A DNA stretch of 49,249 bases from an uncultured Paraprevotella sp. (lineage in GTDB: Bacteria; Bacteroidota; Bacteroidia; Bacteroidales; Bacteroidaceae). Made by a program: the position numbers and the translations under genes. This document shows, piece by piece, positions 9,286 to 18,314 of this stretch. The first letter of the stretch is position 1; every line of letters starts with the position of its first letter. The notes under the pieces were generated by a model. The model ran no database searches. It worked only from the letters and a program-made list of their open reading frames with translations, and was not told the DNA's origin. The DNA lies in contig CALULA010000028.1 of the NCBI GenBank assembly GCA_944321365.1, forward strand, positions 1 to 49,249. The letters are read 5' to 3'.

Positions 9286-9700
9286 TTTGCTGTTAATTGT
9301 TTTAGGTTATTGTTTCAGGTTATCACCTATTACGGATTACGAAAGACGAAGAAATATTCACACAAAAAAAGTTCAATCTCTTCTATTCATAACATTTTTT
9401 AATATTTCAGGCCGATGCAACGACTATTCACTGCACATCATCCATGATGGGGCTGTTCCGGTGTTCTCACAAAAAGATTCAGCTTGCTCCGTTGATTTCA
9501 AAGAAAACAAACACGAAATCATTGAGCCATGATACCCGGCACACGACCATTATTAGACTGTATCAAGCCCTATCTTTTGGCAGGGGGGGGACAGTCTTGT
9601 CCTTGCAGATATCATGCCTGACAAATTTATCGAATGAAATCAAAACAGCTTCTAACAAAGAAAGCATCCACCCCAAAAGGAAAAGAAAAACGCGGATTTG
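9286..9700. other. Divergent intergenic region with a G8 run
   Basis: This AT-rich spacer separates the minus-strand LamG gene from the plus-strand RlpA-like gene. I see no convincing gene or RNA in it. It contains a run of eight G at 9583-9590. No clear TAnnTTTG box was found for the LamG gene, although a promoter for it must lie here. Confidence 0.45.
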
Positions 9701-9731
9701 CTTGGCCATTTGAAAGAAATTCCCTATTTTG
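9701..9731 (+). promoter_or_regulatory. Possible promoter for the rlpA-like/metY pair
   Basis: CTTG (9701-9704) precedes TATTTTG (9725-9731) by 20 bases. This approximates the Bacteroides -33/-7 consensus, with one T missing in the -7 box. It lies about 60 bases upstream of the chosen start at 9791. Confidence 0.35.
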
Positions 9732-9790
9732 CGCCATATTCGGCCCGCCGTACCTCCAGCAAGAGCACACAACGGCCCAACAGACCTACC

Positions 9791-10321
9791 ATGACACTGA
9801 CAAGAATCATCGGCTGCTGCATCTGCCTGACCATAGGCACAGGACTGCTGACCGCCCAGAAACAGACCACCGGCAAAGCGACCTACTACTCGGACAAACT
9901 GCACGGGAGGAAAATGAGCAACGGGGAACGCTACCACCGTGACAGCATGACCTGCGCCCACCTTAAATATCCGTTCGGCACACTGCTGCGCGTGAAGAAC
10001 CCGCTCAACGGCAAGGAAGTCATCGTGGAAGTGACCGACCGCGGACCTTTCTCCAAACGCTACGTTATCGACCTGTCGAAAGCAGCCGCACGCGAACTGG
10101 GATTCATCCGACAAGGATTCTGCCAAGTGGAAATCACAAAGATTCATCCCAACCGCATACCCTTCAAGCCCGAAGGCGATGAAGAAATACCGGAACTGCA
10201 TCTGGAATATCAGGACATCGTAACTTATCCGGTCCCCGTATGGAAACAAGACTATCTGCAGGGGAAAAAACCGGAACCGACAAAAATAGAACAACATAAA
10301 ACAGACAAAAAACAAAAGTAA
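9791..10321 (+). CDS. rlpA: RlpA-like double-psi beta-barrel secreted protein
   Basis: The 176-residue product starts MTLTRIIGCCICLTIGTGLL and has a signal peptide ending near TAQ-KQ. The double-psi barrel follows directly: GKATYYSDKLHGRKMSNGERY, CAHLKYPFGTLLRV and VTDRGPFSKRYVIDLSKAAARE. The Glu of GERY, the His of CAHL and the Asp of DRGP correspond to residues considered catalytic in RlpA septal lytic transglycosylases, which cleave peptide-stripped glycan strands. There is no SPOR domain; the C-terminus is instead a charged Lys-rich tail. The frame opens at 9698, but the ATG at 9791 gives the signal peptide. The stop is 15 bases before metY, so the two are probably cotranscribed. Enzymatic activity is inferred. 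Confidence 0.85.
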   Translation: MTLTRIIGCCICLTIGTGLLTAQKQTTGKATYYSDKLHGRKMSNGERYHRDSMTCAHLKYPFGTLLRVKNPLNGKEVIVEVTDRGPFSKRYVIDLSKAAARELGFIRQGFCQVEITKIHPNRIPFKPEGDEEIPELHLEYQDIVTYPVPVWKQDYLQGKKPEPTKIEQHKTDKKQK

Positions 10322-10336
10322 AAACAGAAAATCAAG

Positions 10337-11632
10337 ATGGAAAAGAAACTCAGAAAGGAATCTGTCTGCGTACAAGCCGGATGGGTTCCTGAAAACGGTG
10401 AGCCACGAGTGCTCCCTATCTATCAAAGCACAACGTTCAAATATGACGACAGTGAACAGATGGCCCGACTTTTCGACCTGAAAGACACGGGCTTTTTCTA
10501 TACCCGATTACAAAACCCCACGAATGAGGCTGTGGCCGGTAAGATTGCTGAACTTGAAGGAGGAGCAGGGGCCATACTGACCTCTTCAGGGCAAGCTGCC
10601 AATTTCTATGCCGTATTCAATATCTGTGAGGCCGGAGATCACCTCATCGCAGTGAACAGCATATACGGCGGCACGTACAACCTGTTCGGGGTGACAATGA
10701 AGAAATTAGGAATTGAATGCACATTCATCGACCCGGAATGGGACGACGCACGCATCGAGGCGGCCTTCTGCCCCAATACGAAATGTTTCTTCGGCGAGAC
10801 CATCTCCAACCCCGGCGGGCATGTGTTCGACATCGAGCGTTTTGCCGACATGGCGCACCGCCACGGAGTGCCGCTCATCGTGGATAACACGTTCGCCACG
10901 CCCATCAACTGCCGCCCCTTTGAGTGGGGAGCCGACATCGTAACCCACTCCACCACCAAGTACATGGACGGGCACGCCACATCGGTGGGAGGTGCCATAG
11001 TGGACAGCGGCAACTTCGACTGGGAGGCGCACGCCGGGAAGTTCCCCGGACTCTGCCAGCCGGACGAAAGCTACCACGGACTGACCTACACCAAGGCGTT
11101 CGGCAAGATGGCCTACATCACCAAGGCCACGGCGCAGCTGATGCGCGACCTGGGTTCCGTGCCCAGTCCGTTCAATTCGTTCCTGCTCAATTTAGGTTTG
11201 GAAACACTACACTTGCGTATGAAACGCCACTGCGAAAACGCCCAAGCCGTAGCCGAATATCTGGAAAAGAATGACCACGTAGCGTGGGTGAACTACTGCG
11301 GTCTTAAGAACAACAAATACTATGAGCTGGGACAAAAATACTTACCTGACGGCTCGTGCGGCGTCATCGCTTTCGGGCTGAAAGGTACAAGGGAAGATGC
11401 CATTCACTTCATGGATAGTCTGAAAATGATTGCCATTGTGACACATGTGGCCGATGCCCGTACCTGCGTGCTCCACCCAGCCAGTCACACTCATCGCCAA
11501 CTCTCGGATGAACAGCTCCGCGAGGCAGGCATCGCCCCGGACCTCATCCGTCTGTCGGTAGGCATAGAGAACGTGGAGGACATCATCGAGGACATCCAGC
11601 AGGCACTGGACGCCTCACAGCCTAACGCCTGA
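10337..11632 (+). CDS. metY: O-acetylhomoserine aminocarboxypropyltransferase (sulfhydrylase)
   Basis: This 431-residue PLP enzyme of the Cys/Met metabolism family converts O-acetylhomoserine and sulfide to homocysteine for methionine synthesis. The fold-type I signature is complete: YTRLQNPTNEAVAGKIAELE near residues 55-74, the SSGQAA loop (83-88) and the DNTFATP strand (183-189). The Schiff-base lysine is K208, in THSTTKYMDGHATSVGG. Length and the long insertion typical of MetY rather than MetB/MetC (GKFPGLCQPDESYHGLTY) support the assignment over cystathionine gamma-synthase. It follows the rlpA-like gene by 15 bases and ends just before a strong bidirectional terminator. No SAM or sulfur riboswitch is seen upstream. 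Confidence 0.93.
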   Translation: MEKKLRKESVCVQAGWVPENGEPRVLPIYQSTTFKYDDSEQMARLFDLKDTGFFYTRLQNPTNEAVAGKIAELEGGAGAILTSSGQAANFYAVFNICEAGDHLIAVNSIYGGTYNLFGVTMKKLGIECTFIDPEWDDARIEAAFCPNTKCFFGETISNPGGHVFDIERFADMAHRHGVPLIVDNTFATPINCRPFEWGADIVTHSTTKYMDGHATSVGGAIVDSGNFDWEAHAGKFPGLCQPDESYHGLTYTKAFGKMAYITKATAQLMRDLGSVPSPFNSFLLNLGLETLHLRMKRHCENAQAVAEYLEKNDHVAWVNYCGLKNNKYYELGQKYLPDGSCGVIAFGLKGTREDAIHFMDSLKMIAIVTHVADARTCVLHPASHTHRQLSDEQLREAGIAPDLIRLSVGIENVEDIIEDIQQALDASQPNA

Positions 11633-11660
11633 CACCCGTCTGTCGCCTGCAGACAGGCCG

Positions 11661-11710
11661 ATAAAAGGAAGCGGCTGCCCTATACCCACCGGGCAGCCGC
11701 TTCCTTTTAT
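11661..11710. terminator. Bidirectional terminator between metY and the thioredoxin-like gene
   Basis: A perfect 20-bp inverted repeat (11661-11680 with 11691-11710) surrounds a 10-base loop. Its GC core is GCGGCTGCCC / GGGCAGCCGC. Its ends are T-rich on both strands (CCTTTTAT), so it can stop both the plus-strand metY unit and the convergent minus-strand gene ending at 11742. Confidence 0.9.
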
Positions 11711-11741
11711 CGTATTCCGCGTTTCATGGACAAAACCCGTC

Positions 11742-13700
11742 CTACGGCTCCAACAGCTTCTTCAGCCTGTCCAGCTGACGGGTCTTGAACAGGTCGGCAT
11801 TCTCCTCGTAGTGCAAGCCGTCGCGCACCACATTTCCCTCCGGGTCGAGCGTCTCATAGTGAGGGATGCCCAGGAAACCGAACAAATCCATCAGGCTGTT
11901 GAACTCGTCACGGGTCACTTGCTGCACGTCCTCGCCATCGAGATATTGTCCCACGAACTCACGGTAGGCCGACTCGGACGACTCGCCCTCGGCATTGATG
12001 AACAGGAAATCCACGTCAGGATGGTCACGCAGCGCACGGCGCATCTCCAGGGAGCTACGGATGCCAGCCCGGCAAGGACCGCACCACATGCCCCAAAAGT
12101 CAATGAGAAGGTACTTGCCCCGGTATTTGTCCGTCAGCCGCCGCAGCAACGCCGCCCCCTCCGTGTCGGGCAGCGGGTAGGTGGCCGAACAGCGGTTACG
12201 CGCCGCCGCATAAAGGCGGTCGGCCTGCGCACGCAGTTCTTCCCTGCCGAGCAGCGCACGGCGTCCGCAGAACAGGGAGTCCATCAGCTCCGGCAGGTCG
12301 CAACAGTGCATCTCCAAATCGCTGCGCAAAGCCCGCAGCAGCACCAGCCTGCCGAGTAAGGACGGCCCGGCGGAGCCGGTAATCTCGCGATCCACGTCCA
12401 GAAGCGCGGAATCCACCTGCAGCCTCCGTCCGGCAGACGCCAGGTTGCCAGAAGGCAATATGCAGGAGAACTCGTAACGGTTGAGGAAGATGTTGAAATC
12501 GCGGAACATCAGGCAAGACACGTCGCAGGCCGGCATGCGGCACATGAACCCGAAGTTGTCCTTGTCGGCGAAAGGTGCCAGTTCCCTTTCCCAGTCCAGC
12601 TTCTTGCCTTCTATCTGCAACCGGGTCACCTCGCTTTTCTTGTCCATCTCATAATTGAGCACTTCCGTCCCGTACATCATGCGGGTGTAGCATTCCGCCA
12701 GATGGCGTTCCCACGGTGTGTAGCCGAAACGCCAGGCCAGGTAATCCACCAGGCGCAGCTTCTTGTCCATCTTCCGCATCGTGCGGTCGGCAAAGGCCTT
12801 GAAATCCAAGCTGTCCCTGTCGGCTGTATATTCCTCATGGGAATAAGTGTAGCACACGGACGTGAAGTCAAGCTCCAGAGAGCGGCGGCGGGCAAAGGGC
12901 CCTTCGGGAGCCGCCTCATAGTCCACGCTGCCATCGGCATGCAGCACCACGCGGGAGACCTGCCCCGGAACGGCATAATAGGACACCATGCGCCGGACAT
13001 CCTTCCCGCGGATGAGCAAGACTCCCTGTTCGGGATGGAAGGCGGGATAGCTGAACTCAAAGCGGCCATCCTCGCGGATGTACACCGTCAGCGGCAAGTC
13101 CTCGCCCGTCATGGGATTGAAACGGCTACACTGCATCGTGGCATACCCTTGAGAGGGCGCGTACCCCTCGATGCGGCCTTCCACCGTGATGGTGCCGCCC
13201 TGCAGGAACTGCCGCTCCAGCTCTTCCGTCATCCGGAACACGCTGTCCGGCTCCGGCACGCGGATGTCCCGTCCGGCCTGGTGGACCCCCAGAATGTGGA
13301 AAGCCCCCTCGGCCCGGCTCTCTATGAAATCGAAGAAACGGGTCTTGCGGGGCATCGGCTCGAAAAGTACCTTGAACTGCCCTTCACCGGACTCCGGCGT
13401 GACGTAATGGGCACCCAGCGTGATGCCCTCGCCCCGCAGTGCACGGTATTCCCGGCCATCTTCTCCCCGGAGCACGGCCTCCGGTGCTATCTGAATCCAC
13501 CAACCGGGGCGGTAGCGTTCGTGGAAACTCACAATGGTGGCCGTGTCGGTGAACTCCACTTTCGTAATCCGTACCACATCCGTGCTGCTCCCCAGCCACT
13601 CCGGTTGCGAAAAGCCGCCGCTTCTGCGGGTCATCGCGGGCAAAGTGCAGCACCACAAAGACAGGCACAGCCACACCATCGCCTTACAATCTAACTTCAT
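11742..13700 (-). CDS. Secreted thioredoxin-fold (TlpA-like) protein
   Basis: This 652-residue exported protein has an N-terminal signal sequence (MKLDCKAMVWLCLSLWCC, cleavage near PAM). Residues about 30-160 look like a beta-rich domain, and about 170-260 resemble a DUF4369-like or carboxypeptidase-regulatory-like fold (GGTITVEGRIEGYAPSQGYATM). A helical region follows. The C-terminus from about residue 525 is a thioredoxin fold with LLIDFWGMWCGPC (redox pair C540/C543) and a cis-Pro loop GIPHY (P613). In Bacteroidetes such periplasmic proteins are thought to be thiol-disulfide oxidoreductases. Here the partner and pathway are unknown. It stands alone, convergent to metY, and is visibly GC-richer than the ribosomal genes. 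Confidence 0.8.
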   Translation of the reverse strand: MKLDCKAMVWLCLSLWCCTLPAMTRRSGGFSQPEWLGSSTDVVRITKVEFTDTATIVSFHERYRPGWWIQIAPEAVLRGEDGREYRALRGEGITLGAHYVTPESGEGQFKVLFEPMPRKTRFFDFIESRAEGAFHILGVHQAGRDIRVPEPDSVFRMTEELERQFLQGGTITVEGRIEGYAPSQGYATMQCSRFNPMTGEDLPLTVYIREDGRFEFSYPAFHPEQGVLLIRGKDVRRMVSYYAVPGQVSRVVLHADGSVDYEAAPEGPFARRRSLELDFTSVCYTYSHEEYTADRDSLDFKAFADRTMRKMDKKLRLVDYLAWRFGYTPWERHLAECYTRMMYGTEVLNYEMDKKSEVTRLQIEGKKLDWERELAPFADKDNFGFMCRMPACDVSCLMFRDFNIFLNRYEFSCILPSGNLASAGRRLQVDSALLDVDREITGSAGPSLLGRLVLLRALRSDLEMHCCDLPELMDSLFCGRRALLGREELRAQADRLYAAARNRCSATYPLPDTEGAALLRRLTDKYRGKYLLIDFWGMWCGPCRAGIRSSLEMRRALRDHPDVDFLFINAEGESSESAYREFVGQYLDGEDVQQVTRDEFNSLMDLFGFLGIPHYETLDPEGNVVRDGLHYEENADLFKTRQLDRLKKLLEP

Positions 13701-13732
13701 TTTTCCAACTGCTTTTTAGGTTAATACGCCCG

Positions 13733-13740
13733 CAAAGGTA
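13733..13740 (-). promoter_or_regulatory. Possible -7 box for the thioredoxin-like gene
   Basis: TACCTTTG on the minus strand matches TAnnTTTG and lies about 33 bases upstream of the start at 13700. No good TTTG-like -33 element is present 19-21 bases further upstream, so confidence is limited. Confidence 0.35.
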
Positions 13741-14010
13741 AAAAAAAATAAATAAATCCGCATCTTTGCCGCCGGAAAAACGGTCTCCTCCACACCAGCG
13801 GGCAGCGGCAGCTGCAACGTCAGCGCACAGCCATTGGGCCGCATAAACCTTCTTGTCTACAGCCGCCATGGTATCTTTCAACGTCTGTGTCGCCTCTGCA
13901 ATCCCGGCCGCAGAGAGCACAAAGCCAACAAATCCGTTTCATACAAGTGGGTTAAAAGAACTTGCCAAAGTTGCACTTTTCGGAATGAACAGACAACAGA
14001 AATGCCGGAA
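13741..14010. other. Spacer between the alpha operon and the thioredoxin-like gene
   Basis: The short open frames on both strands here are low-quality and unrelated to known proteins. No RNA gene is recognised. The rplQ terminator lies at the right edge and a possible -7 box at the left edge. Confidence 0.4.
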
Positions 14011-14049
14011 AAACAAAAAAGCCGTCCCGCGACTTCGCGGAACGGCTTT
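14011..14049 (-). terminator. Terminator of the alpha operon (after rplQ)
   Basis: AAAGCCGT (14018-14025) pairs with ACGGCTTT (14042-14049). After one mismatch, CCGCG (14027-14031) pairs with CGCGG (14036-14040) around an ACTT loop. On the minus strand the hairpin is followed by TTTTTTGTTT. It lies 21 bases past the rplQ stop, so it ends the long ribosomal transcription unit. Confidence 0.85.
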
Positions 14050-14070
14050 ACGTTGTATAGCAATAGAATT

Positions 14071-14607
14071 TTATTCAGACTTTGCTGCTTCCTCAGTTGA
14101 AGTCTCAGCCACAGGAGCGTCTGTAGCAGGAGCCGCAGTCTCTGCTGCCGCCGTATCGGCAACTGCAGGTGCTGCTTCCTCGGCCTTTGCCGCAGACTTC
14201 TTGGAACGGCGTGTACGAGTCTTCTTCGTAGCCGTCTTGGCCATGTTCTCATCATAGTCCACCAACTCGATGAAACACATCTGGGCATTGTCATCCGGAC
14301 GGAAACCAGTCTTGATAATGCGAGTGTAACCACCCGGACGGTCAGCAACTTTCACAGAGATTTCCTTAAATAACTCCGTTACAGCATACTTATTTTGCAA
14401 ATAGCTGAAAACGACACGACGAGAATTGGTAGTATCATTTTTAGACTTTGTGATCATCGGTTCAACGTATTTCTTCAAAGCCTTGGCCTTTGCAAGAGTC
14501 GTAGTGATTCTTTTGTGCATGATCAGAGAGATGGCCATATTGGCAAGCATCGCATGTCTGTGGGATGCAGTACGACTCAAATGGTTGAATTTCTTATTAT
14601 GTCTCAT
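14071..14607 (-). CDS. rplQ: 50S ribosomal protein L17 (bL17)
   Basis: The 178-residue product begins [20 protein letters not shown], the canonical L17 start, and contains [21 protein letters not shown] and [21 protein letters not shown]17 sits at the exit side of the large subunit. The conserved core ends near residue 125. The remaining 50 or so residues are a Lys/Arg stretch followed by an Ala/Glu/Thr-rich tail ([19 protein letters not shown]), an extension seen in Bacteroidetes L17 and probably disordered. It is the last gene of the alpha operon, 7 bases after rpoA. Confidence 0.96.
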   Translation of the reverse strand: MRHNKKFNHLSRTASHRHAMLANMAISLIMHKRITTTLAKAKALKKYVEPMITKSKNDTTNSRRVVFSYLQNKYAVTELFKEISVKVADRPGGYTRIIKTGFRPDDNAQMCFIELVDYDENMAKTATKKTRTRRSKKSAAKAEEAAPAVADTAAAETAAPATDAPVAETSTEEAAKSE

Positions 14608-14614
14608 TGTTTAC

Positions 14615-15607
14615 TTAATCTTTATCTAATTTATACTTAGAAATATCGGTCCCAAACGACAGATTCAGACTCTCGAGCAAATCATCAAGCTCCGTGAGCG
14701 ATTTCTTACCGAAGTTTCTGAACTTCAGCAGGTCGGTCTTATTGAACTGCACCAGGTCGCCCAATGTTTCCACATCTGCAGCTTTCAGGCAGTTCAATGC
14801 ACGGACGGAAAGGTCCATATCAACCAGCTTGGTCTTCAACAACTGACGCATGTGCAAAACTTCCTCATCAAACTCTTCATTGCCCTCTCCATCAGAATTT
14901 TCCAATGTAATCTTCTCATCAGAGAACAACATGAAGTGATATATCAAAATTTTCGCAGCCTCTTTCAGGGCGTCTTTCGGGTGAATGGAACCATCTGTAG
15001 AAATTTCAAGTACGAGTTTCTCGTAGTCAGTTTTCTGTTCTACACGGTAGTTTTCAACAGCGTACTTAACATTTCTAATTGGAGTGTAAATTGAATCGAT
15101 TGGAATAACGTTCACATCGGTACAGAATATGCGGTTTTCTTCAGCCGGCACATATCCCCGTCCCTTATTGACCGATAATTCAATCTGCATTGTTGCTTTT
15201 GCATCTAAATGGCAAATCACCAATTCAGGGTTTAACACTTCAAATCCAGTCAGATACTTGTTAATATCACCAGCCTTGAATTCCGTAGTATTCTCTACTG
15301 TGATGCTCACTTTCTCACTCTCGAACTCTTCTACTATCCTCTTAAATCTCACTTGCTTGAGATTCAAGATAATGTTGGTGACATCTTCCTTAACCCCTGG
15401 AACGGAAGCAAATTCATGCTCCACACCCGCAATACGCATGGTATTGATGGCATAGCCCTCAAGGGAAGAAAGGAGGATACGGCGCAAAGCATTACCAACA
15501 GTAATACCGAAACCGGGCTCCAACGGACGAAATTCGAACTTGCCGTATTTGTCATCCGCTTCCAACATTAATACTTTATCAGGTTTTTGAAATGCTAATA
15601 TCGCCAT
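14615..15607 (-). CDS. rpoA: RNA polymerase alpha subunit
   Basis: The 330-residue subunit starts [20 protein letters not shown]. The N-terminal dimerisation domain includes [23 protein letters not shown] and [15 protein letters not shown], the region where beta and beta-prime assemble. The C-terminal domain includes [21 protein letters not shown] and [19 protein letters not shown], the UP-element and activator-binding module. Length matches the family. It lies between rpsD (12 bases) and rplQ (7 bases) in the usual alpha operon order. Confidence 0.97.
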   Translation of the reverse strand: MAILAFQKPDKVLMLEADDKYGKFEFRPLEPGFGITVGNALRRILLSSLEGYAINTMRIAGVEHEFASVPGVKEDVTNIILNLKQVRFKRIVEEFESEKVSITVENTTEFKAGDINKYLTGFEVLNPELVICHLDAKATMQIELSVNKGRGYVPAEENRIFCTDVNVIPIDSIYTPIRNVKYAVENYRVEQKTDYEKLVLEISTDGSIHPKDALKEAAKILIYHFMLFSDEKITLENSDGEGNEEFDEEVLHMRQLLKTKLVDMDLSVRALNCLKAADVETLGDLVQFNKTDLLKFRNFGKKSLTELDDLLESLNLSFGTDISKYKLDKD

Positions 15608-15619
15608 TATTTTAATTAT

Positions 15620-16225
15620 TTATTTAGAGTACAACTCAACGATCAACTGCTCCTTAATATTCTCTGGAATATCTGCACGCTCAGGCTTGTGAAGCAACTT
15701 ACCCGACTTCGTGTTTTCATCCCACTCCATCCAAGGATACTTGCTATGATTAAAACCAGCCAAAGCATCAGCTATCACTTCCAGCGACTTAGACTTCTCA
15801 CGAACGCCAATGATCTGACCAGGTTTTACAGAATAAGAAGGAATATTCACCACGCCACCGTCTACAACAATATGCTTATGACTCACCAACTGACGGGCAG
15901 CCGCACGGGTAGGAGCAATGCCCAAACGATAAACGACATTATCCAAACGACATTCCAAATTCTGCAAAAGGATCTCACCGGTAATACCACTGGTCCGAGC
16001 AGCTTTCTCGAACATGTTACGGAATTGCTTTTCCAAAACTCCGTAGGTATATTTAGCTTTCTGCTTTTCTGCCAGCATGACACCATACTCGGAAGTTTTT
16101 CTTCTTCTGTTGTTTCCATGCTGTCCGGGAGGATAATTCTTCTTAGACAAAACCTTGTCCGGTCCGAAAATAGCGTCACCGAAACGACGAGCAATCTTTG
16201 ATTTTGGTCCAGTATATCTAGCCAT
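15620..16225 (-). CDS. rpsD: 30S ribosomal protein S4 (uS4)
   Basis: This 201-residue primary 16S-binding protein starts [21 protein letters not shown]. The S4 alpha-L RNA-binding domain is clear ([34 protein letters not shown]). Its N-terminal domain lacks a cysteine zinc knuckle. S4 commonly represses its own operon, and the 123-base gap upstream contains nested complementary segments that could be its target. Confidence 0.97.
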   Translation of the reverse strand: MARYTGPKSKIARRFGDAIFGPDKVLSKKNYPPGQHGNNRRRKTSEYGVMLAEKQKAKYTYGVLEKQFRNMFEKAARTSGITGEILLQNLECRLDNVVYRLGIAPTRAAARQLVSHKHIVVDGGVVNIPSYSVKPGQIIGVREKSKSLEVIADALAGFNHSKYPWMEWDENTKSGKLLHKPERADIPENIKEQLIVELYSK

Positions 16226-16241
16226 TTTTTTGTTTTTTAAA

Positions 16242-16313
16242 GTTCAGGCAGGATTCAAGTCATAACAACCGCAGCTACAGGAAAGAAAATGAAGCCCTTG
16301 AAATTCGTTGAAC
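16242..16313 (-). promoter_or_regulatory. Structured leader candidate upstream of rpsD
   Basis: In the otherwise empty gap between rpsK and rpsD, GTTCA (16242-16246) pairs with TGAAC (16309-16313). Nested inside, TTCAAG (16254-16259) pairs with CTTGAA (16297-16302). Two nested stems this close to a gene whose product is a classic autoregulator suggest an S4-responsive leader. This is inference without comparative support. Confidence 0.4.
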
Positions 16314-16348
16314 CCCACCACAATATAAAAATTGGTTATCTCTATAAA

Positions 16349-16738
16349 TTAAACTCTTCTTCTCTTAGGAGGACGACAACCGTTATGGGGCAATGGAGTA
16401 ACATCTATAATCTCCGTCACCTCAATGCCAGCTCCATGCACAGTACGGATAGCCGACTCACGTCCATTACCCGGCCCTTTCACATAAGCTTTCACTTTTC
16501 TCAAGCCCAGATCATAAGCAATTTTTGCACAATCCTGAGCGGCCATCTGGGCTGCATAAGGTGTATTCTTTTTAGAACCACGGAAACCCATCTTGCCAGC
16601 AGAGGACCAAGAAATAACCTGACCTTCACTATTTGCCAAAGACACAATGATGTTGTTAAAAGAGCTGTGCACATGCAACTGCCCCATTGCATCAACTTTC
16701 ACATTTCTTTTCTTAGCTGCGACTGATTTCTTTGCCAT
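16349..16738 (-). CDS. rpsK: 30S ribosomal protein S11 (uS11)
   Basis: This 129-residue protein of the platform near the mRNA exit contains [24 protein letters not shown] and the C-terminal [28 protein letters not shown], the standard S11 ending. It follows rpsM by 9 bases. A 123-base gap precedes rpsD downstream, the longest in this part of the cluster. Confidence 0.97.
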   Translation of the reverse strand: MAKKSVAAKKRNVKVDAMGQLHVHSSFNNIIVSLANSEGQVISWSSAGKMGFRGSKKNTPYAAQMAAQDCAKIAYDLGLRKVKAYVKGPGNGRESAIRTVHGAGIEVTEIIDVTPLPHNGCRPPKRRRV

Positions 16739-16747
16739 ATCTAATTA

Positions 16748-17128
16748 TTATTTAGTAGCCTTTTTCTTATTTGCAACTGTCTTCTTCTTACCCTTGCGCG
16801 TGCGAGCATTATTCTTCGTACTCTGTCCACGAACCGGAAGGCCCAAACGATGGCGCACTCCACGATAGCAGCCGATATCCATCAGACGCTTAATATTCAA
16901 CTGAACTTCTGAACGGAGATCTCCCTCAACTTTGTACTCCGAACTAATCACGGCACGAATATTACCTGCCTGTTCGTCTGTCCAATCCTTCACTTTAATG
17001 TCTTTGTCAACACCGGCCTTAGCAAGGATCTTTGCCGAGCTACTGCGACCTATACCATAAATATAAGTCAAAGCGATCTCACCTCTTTTATTCTGAGGCA
17101 AATCAACACCAACAATTCTTATTGCCAT
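16748..17128 (-). CDS. rpsM: 30S ribosomal protein S13 (uS13)
   Basis: The 126-residue product starts [20 protein letters not shown]. It contains the helix-two-turn-helix [20 protein letters not shown] and the conserved [25 protein letters not shown] near the C-terminus, ending in a Lys-rich tail. S13 lies in the 30S head and contacts the P-site tRNA and L5. Its position after rpmJ is the normal order. Confidence 0.97.
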   Translation of the reverse strand: MAIRIVGVDLPQNKRGEIALTYIYGIGRSSSAKILAKAGVDKDIKVKDWTDEQAGNIRAVISSEYKVEGDLRSEVQLNIKRLMDIGCYRGVRHRLGLPVRGQSTKNNARTRKGKKKTVANKKKATK

Positions 17129-17158
17129 ATACTTATTTATTTCTTTTTGCGATTCATA

Positions 17159-17275
17159 TTACCCCTGACGCATTTTGTACTTGGGGTTCTTTTTGTTAAT
17201 AACATACAAACGTCCCTTACGACGCACAATTTTGCAGTCTGGAGTACGCTTCTTCAAAGATGCTCTTGTTTTCAT
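17159..17275 (-). CDS. rpmJ: 50S ribosomal protein L36 (bL36)
   Basis: This 38-residue protein starts [20 protein letters not shown] and ends NPKYKMRQG. It is of the short L36 type. Of the usual zinc ligands only Cys14 is present: the usual C-x2-C pair is replaced and no His follows, so this looks like a zinc-free form. It sits between infA (12 bases) and rpsM (30 bases), the expected position. Confidence 0.93.
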   Translation of the reverse strand: MKTRASLKKRTPDCKIVRRKGRLYVINKKNPKYKMRQG

Positions 17276-17287
17276 ATTCTTATCTTT

Positions 17288-17506
17288 TTATTTATATCTA
17301 AATACAATGCGACCTTTAGAAAGATCATAAGGACTCATCTCAACCCGAACTTTATCACCCGGAAGGATCTTGATGTAGTGCATCCTCATTTTCCCCGAAA
17401 TGTGCCCTGTTATTTCATGTCCATTTTCTAACTCTACTCTGAACATAGCGTTCGAGAGAGCTTCTACAATCACACCATCCTGTTCAATTGCTGACTGTTT
17501 CGCCAT
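17288..17506 (-). CDS. infA: Translation initiation factor IF-1
   Basis: This 72-residue S1/OB-fold protein starts [20 protein letters not shown] and contains [41 protein letters not shown]. It has the exact family length and ends [10 protein letters not shown]-1 occupies the A site during initiation. It starts 2 bases after the map stop. Confidence 0.97.
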   Translation of the reverse strand: MAKQSAIEQDGVIVEALSNAMFRVELENGHEITGHISGKMRMHYIKILPGDKVRVEMSPYDLSKGRIVFRYK

Positions 17507-17508
17507 AC

Positions 17509-18303
17509 TTAATATAAATTTCCTTCTATTCTTTCAATTCCTTCAAACGAAGATAAAATATCAGCCTTCCCATGATGCACGGCTATTGTATGCTCAAAGT
17601 GAGCCGCCCATTTACCGTCACGGGTCTTTACCGTCCAACGATCCGGCATAAGACCTATTTGTGGAGCGCCCATTGTAATCATTGGCTCGATAGCAATACA
17701 CAATCCATTTTTGATCAAAATGCCATTTCCTCGTCTTCCATAATTAGGAACAGCAGGCTCTTCGTGCATCTCTTTTCCTATGCCATGGCCTACAAATTCC
17801 CTCACAACGCCCAATCCGTTTGACTCGCAATGTTGCTGAACAGCATAACCGATATCACCAATTCTTTTCCCCGCCAAAGCCGCTTCAATCCCTAAATAGA
17901 GAGATTCCTTTGTGATCTTTAACAGGTGTTTGACCTCATCAGATACTTCACCTACACAAAACGTATAGCATGAATCCCCGTTATAACCATTCAACAATGC
18001 ACCACAGTCTACAGAAACAATATCCCCTTCTTCAAGAGAACGTTCATTCGGAATACCATGCACCACCTCATCATTTACCGATGTACAGATAGATGCAGGA
18101 AACGGTCCACCATAAGGATTAGGAAATCCTTTAAAAGTAGGAACCGCACCATGATCCCTAATAAACTCTTCAGCCAAGTTGTCCAACTGCTTAGTTGTAA
18201 TACCTGACCGAATGTTCCGGGCTATCTCCGTCAACGTGTCAGCCACCAATTGGTTTGCCGCACGCATCAGTTCTATTTCATCTTCAGTCTTAAGAAATAT
18301 CAT
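17509..18303 (-). CDS. map: Methionine aminopeptidase, type I
   Basis: This 264-residue cytosolic metalloprotease removes the initiator Met from nascent proteins. The five metal ligands are recognisable: Asp in [16 protein letters not shown] (two), His in [12 protein letters not shown], Glu in AIEPM and Glu in HFEHT. It lacks an N-terminal zinc extension and the type II insert. It is placed between secY (11 bases) and infA (2 bases), as in many bacteria, so its expression is tied to ribosome production. Confidence 0.96.
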   Translation of the reverse strand: MIFLKTEDEIELMRAANQLVADTLTEIARNIRSGITTKQLDNLAEEFIRDHGAVPTFKGFPNPYGGPFPASICTSVNDEVVHGIPNERSLEEGDIVSVDCGALLNGYNGDSCYTFCVGEVSDEVKHLLKITKESLYLGIEAALAGKRIGDIGYAVQQHCESNGLGVVREFVGHGIGKEMHEEPAVPNYGRRGNGILIKNGLCIAIEPMITMGAPQIGLMPDRWTVKTRDGKWAAHFEHTIAVHHGKADILSSFEGIERIEGNLY

Positions 18304-18314
18304 TTCTGATAAAC

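Noticed and set aside
9563..10426. Minus-strand 287-residue frame opposite rlpA and metY
   Set aside because: Phe/Leu-rich antisense translation of the RlpA-like gene, with no family match.
13801..13860. More 22-bp repeat units in the spacer near 13820
   Set aside because: GCGCA and CCGCATAAAC occur there but 16 bases apart, so the period is not kept.
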